A stretch of DNA of 64,000 nt, from NCBI RefSeq assembly GCF_016888165.1, contig NZ_JACSWC010000415.1, positions 1 through 64,000 of the forward strand. Direction: 5' to 3'. How positions within the stretch are numbered: the stretch's first letter is position 1; each line of letters starts with the position of its first letter. The notes under the pieces were generated by a model. The model was not told the origin of the DNA and did no database searches. It saw only the letters and a program-made list of their open reading frames with translations. The DNA comes from Halomicronema sp. CCY15110. GTDB lineage: Bacteria; Cyanobacteriota; Cyanobacteriia; Phormidesmidales; Phormidesmidaceae. Of the stretch, positions 28,369-37,955 are shown one piece after another. The position numbers were made by a program, and so were the translations under genes.

Positions 28369-28682
28369 TGAAAAAAATCGATGAAAATCACCACTAAACA
28401 TGGCTTCTTCCCAGGACCTGGGTATTCTCATCTAAGCAGAACCACCGATTGATCAGGCGACCACGGACCGTCGCTCTGGCAAACGTAACTGTTAGCTGGG
28501 TCGAACCCAACTATTGGGCAATCTGCTATTGGGCAATCTGCTGATATCTAGTAGTTCTCAGTTTGGAAGATGGACAATGTTCGCTTAACACGCTGAGTTT
28601 TGGAAAATCTTCATGCCGATGTTGCCCGAGTTCTGTATGGCGCAGTTGTAATGTTCCAGTTTACTTGTCCCTTTGAGGTTCC
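28369..28682. other. intergenic with 15-bp tandem repeat
   Basis: About 310 bp without a gene. CTATTGGGCAATCTG occurs twice head to tail (28511-28525, 28526-28540). Just before it, TGGGTCGAACCCA is a short palindrome. This marks the boundary between GC-rich housekeeping sequence and the AT-richer glycan cluster. Confidence 0.6.
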
Positions 28683-29966
28683 ATGCCTGTAAAAGTTCAG
28701 GGAGAAGGTGAATTGAATACAAAACAAATTAGTTCACCTATCCACAACAAAATCTGGCCAGGTAAAGTTTCGATCATTGTGGGTGATTTATCCGCAGAAG
28801 GTGCGGGACGTTGGGGCGGCGCTGTCCGGCCATTTCTTTTAACCACAGCTCTGCGACAACTCGGAATAGCCGTCGAGATTCTAGGCTTTGCCAATGACAA
28901 CGTTCCTTTGTCGGTTCCGTCCGAAGTTTCGATTAAAAGATTTCCTAAGACTCAATACCCTCGATTCTTAAACTCAGCTCGACGACTGATACAAGCGATC
29001 GAAGGTGACATTATCTATGCTTACAAAACTAAAGCCAGTAGCTTTGGCGTGAGCCTACTAGCTAAAAAATGGTACAAGCGCCCACTAATTTTAGATATTG
29101 ATGATTGGGAAATGAGTTGGCATGGTGGCGATCAGTGGCGTTATCAACCCTCTCCTAAGCAGCGTTATCGAGATTTAGTCAAGCCTGACGGGGCATTACG
29201 GCAACCTGATCACCCCATCTACTTGCAGCGGATGGAAAAGCGAATTAGCCAGGCTGATGCAGTCACAGTACATACCTCATTCCTACAACGAAAATTCGGA
29301 GGCATGTGCATTCCCAATGGCAAAGATGTACATCAATTTAATCCCGAAAAATATGATAGCACTAGCAGTCGTCAACAGTTTGGTCTTGAAAACTATAAGG
29401 TCTTAATGTTTCCAGGGGCTCCACGTCCCTACAAAGGCTTAGAAGACTTACTAACTGCCCTAGAAATTTTAAATCGACCAAACTTACGCTTAGTCATTGT
29501 GGGCGGCAGTCCCTACGACGATTATGATCGCCAACTACACAAGCATTGGGGAAAATACATCATTCAACTACCCAAACTGCCCTATGCCGATATGCCCAAA
29601 ATTGTCTCAGCCGCTGACATCATCGTCGTGCCTCAAAGAGACACTGCCGCAGCTCAGGCACAATTTCCGCTCAAACTCACAGATGGGATGGCCATGGCAA
29701 AGCCGATTTTAGCCACTGCAGTGGGTGATATCCCCAGGATTTTGGGCGACGCTGGCTACATCGTTCCGCCTGGAGATAGCCAAGCAATGGCTCAAAAAAT
29801 CGCCGACATTTTGGCCAACCTGGAAGCCGCTAAACTTACGGGTTATCGAGCGAGAGAACGCTGTATTCGGTATTACAGCATTGAGGCCATGGCCAACTCT
29901 CTTCAGAACCAGGTCTTACCCGCTGTGTGTCCCCATTCAGAAGAGATCATTCAGTCTCAGTCTTAA
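28683..29966 (+). CDS. glycosyltransferase family 4
   Basis: A 427-aa GT-B-fold retaining glycosyltransferase. The N-terminal acceptor half has a glycine-rich GGAVRP segment. The C-terminal half has the donor-site region FPGAPRPYKGLEDLL, then LVIVGG and the EX7E-type region around QFPLKLTDGMAMAKPILAT, as in GT4 enzymes. It likely adds a sugar to a surface polysaccharide or lipid-linked oligosaccharide on the cytoplasmic side. The ABC exporter gene starts 61 bp downstream on the same strand. Codon use and base composition are AT-richer than the flanking housekeeping genes. Confidence 0.88.
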   Translation: MPVKVQGEGELNTKQISSPIHNKIWPGKVSIIVGDLSAEGAGRWGGAVRPFLLTTALRQLGIAVEILGFANDNVPLSVPSEVSIKRFPKTQYPRFLNSARRLIQAIEGDIIYAYKTKASSFGVSLLAKKWYKRPLILDIDDWEMSWHGGDQWRYQPSPKQRYRDLVKPDGALRQPDHPIYLQRMEKRISQADAVTVHTSFLQRKFGGMCIPNGKDVHQFNPEKYDSTSSRQQFGLENYKVLMFPGAPRPYKGLEDLLTALEILNRPNLRLVIVGGSPYDDYDRQLHKHWGKYIIQLPKLPYADMPKIVSAADIIVVPQRDTAAAQAQFPLKLTDGMAMAKPILATAVGDIPRILGDAGYIVPPGDSQAMAQKIADILANLEAAKLTGYRARERCIRYYSIEAMANSLQNQVLPAVCPHSEEIIQSQS

Positions 29967-30027
29967 ATTTTCCTCATCCTCAAAACACTTCAGAGAATTC
30001 CATATAACCAGTCGCCTACTAGCCACT

Positions 30028-32070
30028 ATGCAATCTTATTCTTCAGAAAAATCAACAGTATCTGACAATAAACTGACTCCCCGACAGATGCTGTGGAGGG
30101 TAGCCAAGAGATATCCTTTCAAGATTATTGCAAGCGTTGTAGCAGGCTTTTCCGGAGCTTTGTTTAACGGTGTGGGGACAGCCTTGATTGTTCCGATTAT
30201 GCTCAGCTTACTAGGTCAAGATGCCATCTTAAAAGATGGCCCACCTATTTTCCAGCTGTTGCTGTCCCCCTTTGAAGACCTACCGGGAGCCTACCGATAT
30301 GCTGCGATGGCACTAGCAGCATTATTAATGATTATCCTCAAAAATATCAGCAACTATCTTAATGCATTAGCCTCAGGAACTTTAAACCGGGCAATGACAG
30401 CCGATCTGCAGCGTCAGGGTTTAGACATTATTTTAGGGGTTGACTTAGAATACTTCTCAAAAGCTCAAGTGGGTGAGTTAATGAACCGCTTAGGCGGTGA
30501 AATGAATCGTGCTTCCAGCGCAATCACTAAAAGCATTCAACTCTACGTAACTGCTGGCACTGTTTTGGTCTTTCTATGTCTATTGCTATCAATTTCTGTG
30601 CAATTGACGCTAGTAGCAACAATCTTATTACCCATATCGGCTTTCATCAGTCAAACAATCGTCAAGCGATCTAAGGCATATAGCCAAATGCTAACTCAAA
30701 TCAACAGCCGATATTCTGGTGGGCTGGTTGAGTTGATTAGTGGTATGCGGTTGGTGAGATCCTCAGTAACTGAAGATGTCGAGTATGAACGCTTTTCTAA
30801 ATATATTGGTGATCGCGAAAAGCTCAATCTTAAGATTCAGATGAACTCACAGATCGTTGCCCCCTTGGGAGAAGTGATTAACATCTCAGTGCTGTTAATT
30901 CTGATATTGCTAGCACGAGTCATCTTTCAAGATCAAATAGCGTCACTAGCAGCAATTATGGTCACCTACTTGGTGCTGCTTAATCGATTATTGCCGTACA
31001 TCTCTCAGATCAATAGCGGTCGTAATCAGCTTGCTCAGGTTTCTGCTTCTGTAGACATCGTGAATGATTTACTGCGAACCGATAATAAATCTTTTATGCA
31101 AAATGGTGCATTACCTTATTACGGTCTGAACCACGGACTGGAGTTCAAAAATGTAAGCTTTAGCTACCCCGGCACGGATAATCCAGTATTGACAGATATA
31201 AGCTTGAAACTACCGAAAGGAACAACCTTGGCTTTGGTCGGCTCATCCGGGGCAGGAAAGTCTACTTTGGCAGATTTAGTTCCTCGTTTCTTCGACCCTA
31301 GCTCGGGGGCGATTTTAGTCGATGGTCAGGATTTGAGGAGTTTTGACATTGCCCAAGTCAGAGAAAACATGGGCATTGTTGGCCAGGAGACATTTCTCTT
31401 CAACAACACTGTGCGCTACAACATTGCCTATGGCAATTTCTCAGTATCGGACGATGAGATTCTAGCAGCCGCGAAAAGAGCAAACGCTTATGATTTCATC
31501 ATGAACCTATCAGAGGGATTGGATACGATGATTGGGGATCGGGGCGTCATGCTGTCGGGTGGACAACGTCAACGGTTAGCGATCGCCAGAGCCTTAGTCC
31601 AAAATCCTGAAATTCTGATTCTTGATGAAGCTACGAGTGCATTAGACACTGTCTCAGAGCGGTTCGTCCAAGAAGCCATTGATGAGTTAAGTCGTGATCG
31701 TACGACTCTGGTGATTGCGCACCGCCTCTCTACCGTGCGCAAGGCCGATCAAATTGCGGTGATGGAGCAAGGGCGAGTAGTCGAACTTGGTAACCATGAA
31801 AATCTTCTGCAGCAGGGAGGAACCTATAGCAAGCTATGTAAACTGCAATTTCACGAGACTAGTGAATCCAACAAACCTAAGCAGCAATTGGCACAAATGT
31901 CTTACGAATTCCGTTCTAACTTAAATCAATCAACTGGCTTGCTGTCACTTTTAGCACTTGAGGAAGAAGAAGAAGAAAGAGAAAAGATTATCAAGCAGAT
32001 GTCATTATCCTTAGAGGATATGTTGAAGAAACTGGAGAAAATAGAAAACACTTCTGATTATAAATATTGA
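30028..32070 (+). CDS. ABC exporter, fused TM and ATPase domains (MsbA-like)
   Basis: A 680-aa half-transporter. An N-terminal membrane domain (about 20-330, six helices) is followed by a nucleotide-binding domain. Walker A is GSSGAGKS at 405-412, the Q-loop lies in GQETFLF, the signature LSGGQ at 509-513, and Walker B ILILDE at about 529-534. A C-terminal extension of about 90 residues ends in a charged coiled coil with a run of glutamates, unusual for MsbA-like proteins. The ATG at 30028 follows the end of the GT4 gene; the frame is open further upstream but there it overlaps GT4. It probably exports a lipid or lipid-linked glycan. Confidence 0.92.
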   Translation: MQSYSSEKSTVSDNKLTPRQMLWRVAKRYPFKIIASVVAGFSGALFNGVGTALIVPIMLSLLGQDAILKDGPPIFQLLLSPFEDLPGAYRYAAMALAALLMIILKNISNYLNALASGTLNRAMTADLQRQGLDIILGVDLEYFSKAQVGELMNRLGGEMNRASSAITKSIQLYVTAGTVLVFLCLLLSISVQLTLVATILLPISAFISQTIVKRSKAYSQMLTQINSRYSGGLVELISGMRLVRSSVTEDVEYERFSKYIGDREKLNLKIQMNSQIVAPLGEVINISVLLILILLARVIFQDQIASLAAIMVTYLVLLNRLLPYISQINSGRNQLAQVSASVDIVNDLLRTDNKSFMQNGALPYYGLNHGLEFKNVSFSYPGTDNPVLTDISLKLPKGTTLALVGSSGAGKSTLADLVPRFFDPSSGAILVDGQDLRSFDIAQVRENMGIVGQETFLFNNTVRYNIAYGNFSVSDDEILAAAKRANAYDFIMNLSEGLDTMIGDRGVMLSGGQRQRLAIARALVQNPEILILDEATSALDTVSERFVQEAIDELSRDRTTLVIAHRLSTVRKADQIAVMEQGRVVELGNHENLLQQGGTYSKLCKLQFHETSESNKPKQQLAQMSYEFRSNLNQSTGLLSLLALEEEEEEREKIIKQMSLSLEDMLKKLEKIENTSDYKY

Positions 32071-32152
32071 GTTTCATGCATCCTGAATTGAGTTAAACGC
32101 TAAGCCCAAGCTTTTAGAACTCTGAGATAAAAAGTATTTCTAATTAATCAAG

Positions 32153-33019
32153 CTATTTTCTACATAGCTCTTCCATGACTAGGTTATAAAACCAGCGATT
32201 GCGGTTTCTACATTCCGCTAAGCTGTCTGGATAAGTTTTTAATGAATCGACAAGTTTCTTCCAGCCGTGAGTATCACAGGTGTGAATATCGCCTGGATTC
32301 ATAATTCTAAAAATTCTTTTCCCTTTTAGAGTTAATTGCCAGCGTTCTCGATTCCAGCTTCTGACGGGATAAATAGCTGGCTTATGTTTCATAGTCATAA
32401 ACTTACTGTTAAAAGGGAAAACTAGAACCTTACGGTTCAGTAATGTTCCCCAGTAAGCGGCATGAAAAGAAGTTGTCAAGATGGTCTCTCCAGAACCCAA
32501 AAAATCTAAAATCTGTTCTAGATCATTGGTTTCATTGGTCATCCTAGGAACTCTTGGAAATGAAAGACTAAACTTTTTGTGGGATAAGACAACCAATTCA
32601 TGTTTGATCTCTCGTGGCTTATCAAACGATGGATGCATGCAACTAACACATGGGAGCCAGTCATATTCTGCCCTATAATCTCGGATGCCGATAAGATCTG
32701 CTTTCTCAAAATAGGGGCTATAGTCAAATTCGTCAGGCTTATACATGCGGCTACCGTATCGTTGCTGACCAACGCCCCAAAAAATCATCTTGTGCTTTTT
32801 ATGTTGAGCCAGGTTGGTAATACCCGGCAAAAATCTCTTATACAGTAAACCTCCGCCGCCAATGATCAAATGTGCATCATCAACATCAGATTCACCCACT
32901 TTTCTGATGTCAGCTACATGACAATCAAAGCCTGGGAAGTCAAAATACTTCAATGGCGACGATAGGAGATCGCCAACATTACCTTGATCTGGGACGTGAT
33001 AGTTGATCAGTTTGTGCAT
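32153..33019 (-). CDS. polysaccharide pyruvyl transferase family protein
   Basis: A 288-aa protein of the CsaB/WcaK-type family (polysaccharide pyruvyl transferase). The early NVGDLLS motif, LIIGGGGLLYKR and the later TILTTSFHAAYWGTLL, with the family histidine, are diagnostic. Members add pyruvyl ketals to sugars of surface polymers, though many have unproven activity. It is convergent with the ABC exporter gene (82 bp apart). The AT-rich composition matches the rest of the glycan cluster. Confidence 0.85.
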   Translation of the reverse strand: MHKLINYHVPDQGNVGDLLSSPLKYFDFPGFDCHVADIRKVGESDVDDAHLIIGGGGLLYKRFLPGITNLAQHKKHKMIFWGVGQQRYGSRMYKPDEFDYSPYFEKADLIGIRDYRAEYDWLPCVSCMHPSFDKPREIKHELVVLSHKKFSLSFPRVPRMTNETNDLEQILDFLGSGETILTTSFHAAYWGTLLNRKVLVFPFNSKFMTMKHKPAIYPVRSWNRERWQLTLKGKRIFRIMNPGDIHTCDTHGWKKLVDSLKTYPDSLAECRNRNRWFYNLVMEELCRK

Positions 33020-33277
33020 TTTTCTATTGCGTTAAAAGTAAAAGGGCTATCTCAACGTGAGGCCAATATTAATTTTTCGCCTTAAATTATCCTCTGATTC
33101 AGAGCCAGGAGGGCATCGAAAAAATCTAAGCTACGTGCTCTAGATGCGGAAAATTATCATAGTTTCATACTAGAGAAAATATATCGTCCAAATACAAGAA
33201 CAGAAATTCAAAGCTGAACTATATTCACATGATTTTCTTGAATCAATCAACTCATTAGCGCGACAGATTAACGTCTA

Positions 33278-34279
33278 CTAGCGATCTTTTTGATAGTAGC
33301 TGAGGTACCATTCAACAAATTTTTGAATACCATTCTCAACGGAGGTCAGTGGCTTGAAGTTGATATCCTTCATCAAGTCATTGATATCTGCGTAGGTAGC
33401 AACTACGTCTCCCGGCTGCATTGGCTTCATGATCTTCTCTGCCGATTTTCCCATCGCCTTTTCGATGACTTCTATAAATTTCATCAGTTCCACGGGCTGA
33501 TTATTGCCAATGTTATAAATTTTGTATTGGGCTTTGGAATTGATTTCTTCACCTGTAGATATTTGACTGGGTAAGTGATCTAACAGGCGGATAATGCCTT
33601 CCACGACATCATCTATATAAGTGAAATCACGCCTCATTTTGCCCTGGTTATAGACTTCTATCGGGCGATCATGGGCGATCGCATCCACAAATTTGAAGTA
33701 CGCCATGTCAGGACGCCCCCATGGCCCATACACCGTAAAAAAGCGCAGTCCTGTCACAGGGAAATCATATAAATGGCTGTAGGCATGAGCCATTAATTCA
33801 TTGGCTTTTTTAGTGGCTGCATATAACGAGACTGGATGATCAACTGAATCTTGAGTTGAAAATGGAACTTTTGTGTTGGCCCCATATACTGAACTGGAGG
33901 AGGCAAAAATCAAGTGCTTTAGATTAGAACTATGACGGCAACCTTCTAGAATGTTGAGAAAACCAGATAAGTTTCCATCCGCGTAGGCATGAGGATTTTG
34001 TAAAGAATATCGGACGCCAGCCTGAGCGGCCAAATGAATGACATGCGTAAAAGAATTCTTGGAAAATAAAGTTTCTACGCCAGAATGATCATTTAGGTCT
34101 AATTGCTGAAAAGTGAAATTAGAGCTGTTCTTGAGCTGAGCTAAGCGATCGCACTTCAGCTGTACCGAGTAGTAATCATTAAGGTTGTCAATGCCATAGA
34201 TTTTCTGCCCAGCATCTAATAACTTTCGAGCCACGTGAAAGCCAATAAAACCGGCTGCACCAGTAATCAGAATTGTCAT
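33278..34279 (-). CDS. NAD-dependent epimerase, probable UDP-glucuronate 4-epimerase
   Basis: A 333-aa extended short-chain dehydrogenase. The Rossmann motif GAAGFIG lies at 7-13, the catalytic Tyr153 and Lys157 in SLYAATKKANEL, and a serine in FASSSSVYG. GIDNLNDYYSVQLK and TGLRFFTVYGPWGRPDMAYFKF are typical of UDP-glucuronate 4-epimerases (GalE/CapI branch), which make UDP-galacturonate for capsule or LPS. A GDP- or UDP-sugar epimerase of another specificity is possible. It sits in the glycan cluster. Confidence 0.88.
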   Translation of the reverse strand: MTILITGAAGFIGFHVARKLLDAGQKIYGIDNLNDYYSVQLKCDRLAQLKNSSNFTFQQLDLNDHSGVETLFSKNSFTHVIHLAAQAGVRYSLQNPHAYADGNLSGFLNILEGCRHSSNLKHLIFASSSSVYGANTKVPFSTQDSVDHPVSLYAATKKANELMAHAYSHLYDFPVTGLRFFTVYGPWGRPDMAYFKFVDAIAHDRPIEVYNQGKMRRDFTYIDDVVEGIIRLLDHLPSQISTGEEINSKAQYKIYNIGNNQPVELMKFIEVIEKAMGKSAEKIMKPMQPGDVVATYADINDLMKDINFKPLTSVENGIQKFVEWYLSYYQKDR

Positions 34280-34520
34280 AGCCTTTTATGTATAGAGCTG
34301 GCTCATGCCAAAGACGACAGAATCGTACGGATAATGTACGCACCAATTAAGATGCCCAAAAAAGTGAAACTGCAACCATGATACGCAGCGCCTGCACTAA
34401 ATGCTTCCTCAGATTGTCTCCCGACAAGAAAAAGTATTTAGGCCAGCTGTCTGCATTGGGCACAGCACCTTCGTACTCGACAGTTAATAAGTAGGTAGGC
34501 ACAACTATTTCACAGACGGG

Positions 34521-34587
34521 TTTCGACTCCGCTCAACCCTCAACTTCTGACCTGCCAAACAATATCACTGATTGAGCGGAGCCGAAA
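34521..34587. repeat. inverted repeat, family C, TTTCG(A/G)CTCCGCTCAA arms
   Basis: TTTCGACTCCGCTCAA (34521-34536) and TTGAGCGGAGCCGAAA (34572-34587) are 16-bp arms with one mismatch in an intergenic region. The rest of 34280-34795 holds no recognisable gene and includes the promoter of the epimerase gene. Confidence 0.7.
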
Positions 34588-34795
34588 TCAGCCATCAGGC
34601 TATCGTTTAATGAGGCGTTTAATTCGGCCCAGCGACTTAGCGGAGCAGCACCTCAAGCTGGGCTGGGGTGCATCGTAAACTTCAGCAACAGTGACTTCGT
34701 CCCAATGGCATGAACCTGAAGAGGAAGGGTACCCGCTGACAAGTTATCAGTCCCTTGCAGCGCTTTTGGCGCTTGGTCTGATAGGAGTGCGAGGG

Positions 34796-35887
34796 CTAAC
34801 TGAACAGCCGACATTGCCCATGGTGACGAAGCAAGTGATCACAGAGCACTAGAGCCATCATCGCTTCTACCATTGGTACGGCACGGGGCAAGACGCAGGG
34901 ATCGTGACGGCCTTTGGCTGCGAGTACCGTTTCAGTGCCGTCATTGGTCACGGTGTTTTGCGCTTTACGAATCGTGGCGGTGGGCTTAAAAGCCGCACGA
35001 ATGATGATGTTTTCACCATTGCTGATGCCGCCTTGGGTGCCTCCCGAACGATTGGTGCGGGTACGCCAGTTGCCGGTTTCGTCGGTGTAATATTCGTCAT
35101 TATGTTGGCTGCCTGTCAGCAATGTACCGGCAAAGCCAGAACCCAACTCAAAGCCTTTACTCGCCGGTAATGACATCACGCCTTTGGCTAGATCCGCCTC
35201 TAGCTTGTCGAACACGGGGGCACCGAGTCCTTTGGGGACGCTGCGAGCCACACACTCTACCACGCCGCCGATGGAATCGCCTTGGTCGCGGATTTGCTCA
35301 ATTCGGTCGATCATGTGTTGGGCCGCTTCGGCATCGGGGCAGCGAACAATATTGCTTTCGACCTGTGCCAGGGTCACGGTATCGGGATCAATCACGCTTT
35401 CAATGTCTTGGATGCGCTTGACGTAGCCGATAATTTCAACGCCGGCGTATTGTTGGAGAATCTTTTTGGCGATCGCCCCGGCGGCGACTCGGCCAATGGT
35501 TTCCCGCGCTGAGGAACGTCCGCCGCCCTGGTAGTTGCGAAAACCATACTTGCTGTCATACGTGGCATCGGCATGGGAGGGGCGATAGGTGGTTGCCATC
35601 TCACTGTAGTCCTGGGGGCGCGTGTCTTTGTTGCGCACCATGATGGCAATTGGCGTACCCAGCGTTTTACCTTGAAACACCCCTGACATGATCTCGCAGC
35701 GATCGGCTTCTTTACGCGGCGTGGTGATTTTGCTCTGACCGGGACGACGGCGATCGAGCTCTACCTGAATTTCTTCGGGGGTGATTTCAATTTGCGGTGG
35801 ACATCCGTCGATAATGACGCCCACGGCTCCCCCATGGGATTCGCCAAAGGTGGTAATGCGAAAAAGATGTCCAAATGTGTTGCCCAT
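34796..35887 (-). CDS. aroC: chorismate synthase
   Basis: A 363-aa enzyme that converts EPSP to chorismate using reduced FMN, the last shikimate-pathway step. It has GESHGGAVG near the N-terminus, RPSHADATY, the long [15 protein letters not shown] signature and [12 protein letters not shown]. The ATG at 35887 ([15 protein letters not shown]) gives the family length; the open frame extends to 36241 but that portion is unrelated and overlaps the upstream glycosyltransferase gene. It lies 126 bp downstream of that gene. Confidence 0.97.
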   Translation of the reverse strand: MGNTFGHLFRITTFGESHGGAVGVIIDGCPPQIEITPEEIQVELDRRRPGQSKITTPRKEADRCEIMSGVFQGKTLGTPIAIMVRNKDTRPQDYSEMATTYRPSHADATYDSKYGFRNYQGGGRSSARETIGRVAAGAIAKKILQQYAGVEIIGYVKRIQDIESVIDPDTVTLAQVESNIVRCPDAEAAQHMIDRIEQIRDQGDSIGGVVECVARSVPKGLGAPVFDKLEADLAKGVMSLPASKGFELGSGFAGTLLTGSQHNDEYYTDETGNWRTRTNRSGGTQGGISNGENIIIRAAFKPTATIRKAQNTVTNDGTETVLAAKGRHDPCVLPRAVPMVEAMMALVLCDHLLRHHGQCRLFS

Positions 35888-36012
35888 AAAGCCTAAATTG
35901 CCCAGCCAAAGAGGTTTATAGAACCGAACAGAAACGCTGTTTGATGTCCAATTCCAGACTTTCATCCTAGTACAGTCTGCGGGGACTTTGGCAGGCGAAA
36001 AGGTGGCGAGGA

Positions 36013-36849
36013 TTAACCGCGATCGCGCTGCCGCTGCCGCCATTGCTTCAACGCCAGATAACGATGCAGCACCCACTGCTCCCATGGGGGACGGTGCTTT
36101 TGGTAGTAATAGCGCTGACTGCGGCGGTATTCTGCCGCCATTTTGCCGGCGACTTGGGCGACGGAATAACCGCCAATGTGGATGAGCGAAACGGCTGGAG
36201 TATACAGCAGTCGATACCCGGCGTCGCGCAACCGCTGACACAAATCCGACTCTTCGAAATACATGAAAAAGGTTTCGTCAAAGCCACCGATCTCGAAAAA
36301 GTGCGATCGCCGCATCAGCATCGCCGCCCCCACAATAATATCGACGTATTGATCAGCGCCATACTGTTGGGCCAAAGCGGGTCGGCAAGCCGGTTGACGA
36401 TACTTTCGCACCGCTTGCAGCGTAAGCCATTCGCCCCACAGCCCAATTTCATAGGCCGTAGAGAGTTGAAAGCTACCATCAGGATTCAGCAATCGTGGCC
36501 CCACGATGCCAATGTCGGGGGCTGAATCTAGTTTGCTCATCAAAGCGGGCAGAATATTGTTCTGGATGAGCGTGTCAGAATTCAATAAAAATAAGTAGGT
36601 TCCTTGAGCGTGATGTGCCCCAATATTATTCGCTGTGCCAAACCCTAAATTCTCCGACTGGCGCAATAGGTGAACCTCAGGGAATTTTTGCTCAATAAGG
36701 TCAGGACTGCGATCGCGCGAATCATTGTCGACCACAATCACTTCCACAGTCGCCGTATCCAGATGTTGAAAAATGGACGCGAGGCAATCGATGATGACAT
36801 CACCACCGTTGTAATTGACGATAATAATTGAAACTTTTAAATCACTCAC
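36013..36849 (-). CDS. glycosyltransferase family 2 (rhamnosyltransferase-like)
   Basis: A 278-aa GT-A inverting glycosyltransferase. [10 protein letters not shown] at the N-terminus, VDNDSRDRS, the DXD-like LNSDT, and GAAMLMRR followed by [19 protein letters not shown] are typical of WbbL/rhamnosyltransferase-like GT2 enzymes of O-antigen or capsule synthesis. The start codon overlaps the stop of the preceding GT2 gene (36846-36849), so the two form an operon. The C-terminal end is basic and lacks TM helices. Confidence 0.9.
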   Translation of the reverse strand: MSDLKVSIIIVNYNGGDVIIDCLASIFQHLDTATVEVIVVDNDSRDRSPDLIEQKFPEVHLLRQSENLGFGTANNIGAHHAQGTYLFLLNSDTLIQNNILPALMSKLDSAPDIGIVGPRLLNPDGSFQLSTAYEIGLWGEWLTLQAVRKYRQPACRPALAQQYGADQYVDIIVGAAMLMRRSHFFEIGGFDETFFMYFEESDLCQRLRDAGYRLLYTPAVSLIHIGGYSVAQVAGKMAAEYRRSQRYYYQKHRPPWEQWVLHRYLALKQWRQRQRDRG

Positions 36850-37874
36850 TTGGAGCTAAATATCAGTACATGATCAAAGAACCAGTCTTTGACTTTTAAC
36901 CAGTCCAACACAAATTTATTGACCCATAAACGCAGCGCACAGCCTCGGGCTCCATAGCCACAGATGACACTGTATATTCCTAGTTTCAAAATTGGCACGC
37001 CAAAATCGATTCTATTTTCGGGAATAGGATTTAGCTTTGCCGCGATTTTGGGCGGATAAAATCGTTGATAAAATGCCCGACTTAGCGCTTCATGGATGGA
37101 GTAGCTCTTGAGGGTAAGACGACACTTTTTGGCCAGCCATTCTTCCAGTTCAACCCGAATAGTACCCGCAAACTCTCGGGCTCCAACCACATTATCGCCA
37201 TGCTGTCGATATTTAACCAGGGGTTGCCGGAGATGGGCAATGTGCCCTCGATGGGAGGCGACAAGCGCCATCCAGTGGTCGTGATACCAGGCAGTTGAAC
37301 CGTATTGTTTGGGGAAGGGCAACAGATCTGAAATTAAGCTTCGCCGAATCATGACGGTGCATCCCGTGACGGAATTCCGCAGCAGCAACAATTTCGTGTT
37401 CAGATTTTCGGGGCAGCGCTTTTCATAGTCCCAAACGGATGGATGCAGTTGCTGGCCCTGAGCGTCAATCAGTTCCAAATCCGAATGCGCCAACAGGGCC
37501 TCTTGGGATTCGATTTCGCGTAAGAGAATTTCTAGCTTCTGGTGATGCCAAATATCATCCTGATCAGAAAATGCGAGATGGGTAATATCAGGTCGATGGC
37601 TAAAATATTGAATGCCGGCTTCGAAATTATGATACGCGCCTAAATTTTGTGGCTGAACATAGTAAGTAAACCGTGCATCGTGAGCAATTTCAGCTCGGAT
37701 GAAATCCTGAATGTCAGGAGCAGAACCGTCATCTGTGATGAAGCAAACCCACTGTGAAACTGTTTGGCGCTTAATGGAGTCAATCTGTTGCTTAAAGTAG
37801 GTGCGATCACAATTATAGGTGGCTAACACGATCCCCACCTTAAACGGTTGCAGTGCCGATTCTTCTCGCTCCAT
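36846..37874 (-). CDS. glycosyltransferase family 2
   Basis: A 342-aa GT-A enzyme. It has VGIVLATYNCDR, TDDGSAPDIQD, the donor-binding FSDQDDIW with the acidic triad, and SVTGCTVMIRR. It resembles alpha-1,3-rhamnosyltransferases and other polysaccharide GT2 proteins. It is first gene of the two-glycosyltransferase operon that reads towards aroC, with a 4-bp overlap with the next gene. ATG at 37874. Sugar and acceptor are not inferable. Confidence 0.9.
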   Translation of the reverse strand: MEREESALQPFKVGIVLATYNCDRTYFKQQIDSIKRQTVSQWVCFITDDGSAPDIQDFIRAEIAHDARFTYYVQPQNLGAYHNFEAGIQYFSHRPDITHLAFSDQDDIWHHQKLEILLREIESQEALLAHSDLELIDAQGQQLHPSVWDYEKRCPENLNTKLLLLRNSVTGCTVMIRRSLISDLLPFPKQYGSTAWYHDHWMALVASHRGHIAHLRQPLVKYRQHGDNVVGAREFAGTIRVELEEWLAKKCRLTLKSYSIHEALSRAFYQRFYPPKIAAKLNPIPENRIDFGVPILKLGIYSVICGYGARGCALRLWVNKFVLDWLKVKDWFFDHVLIFSSK

Positions 37875-37955
37875 AGCCGCCCGTCCCCTTACAGAATTCG
37901 CGATCGCGCTGACTTCACAATGCTGTGAATATTTTACTGGTCAGCGGTCTGGCCG

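Noticed and set aside
29725-30027. Upstream extension of the ABC exporter frame
   Set aside because: It overlaps the glycosyltransferase coding region out of frame; the exporter N-terminus begins at the ATG at 30028.
35888-36241. N-terminal extension of the aroC frame
   Set aside because: The added 118 residues are unrelated to chorismate synthase and overlap the preceding glycosyltransferase gene; the family start is the ATG at 35887.
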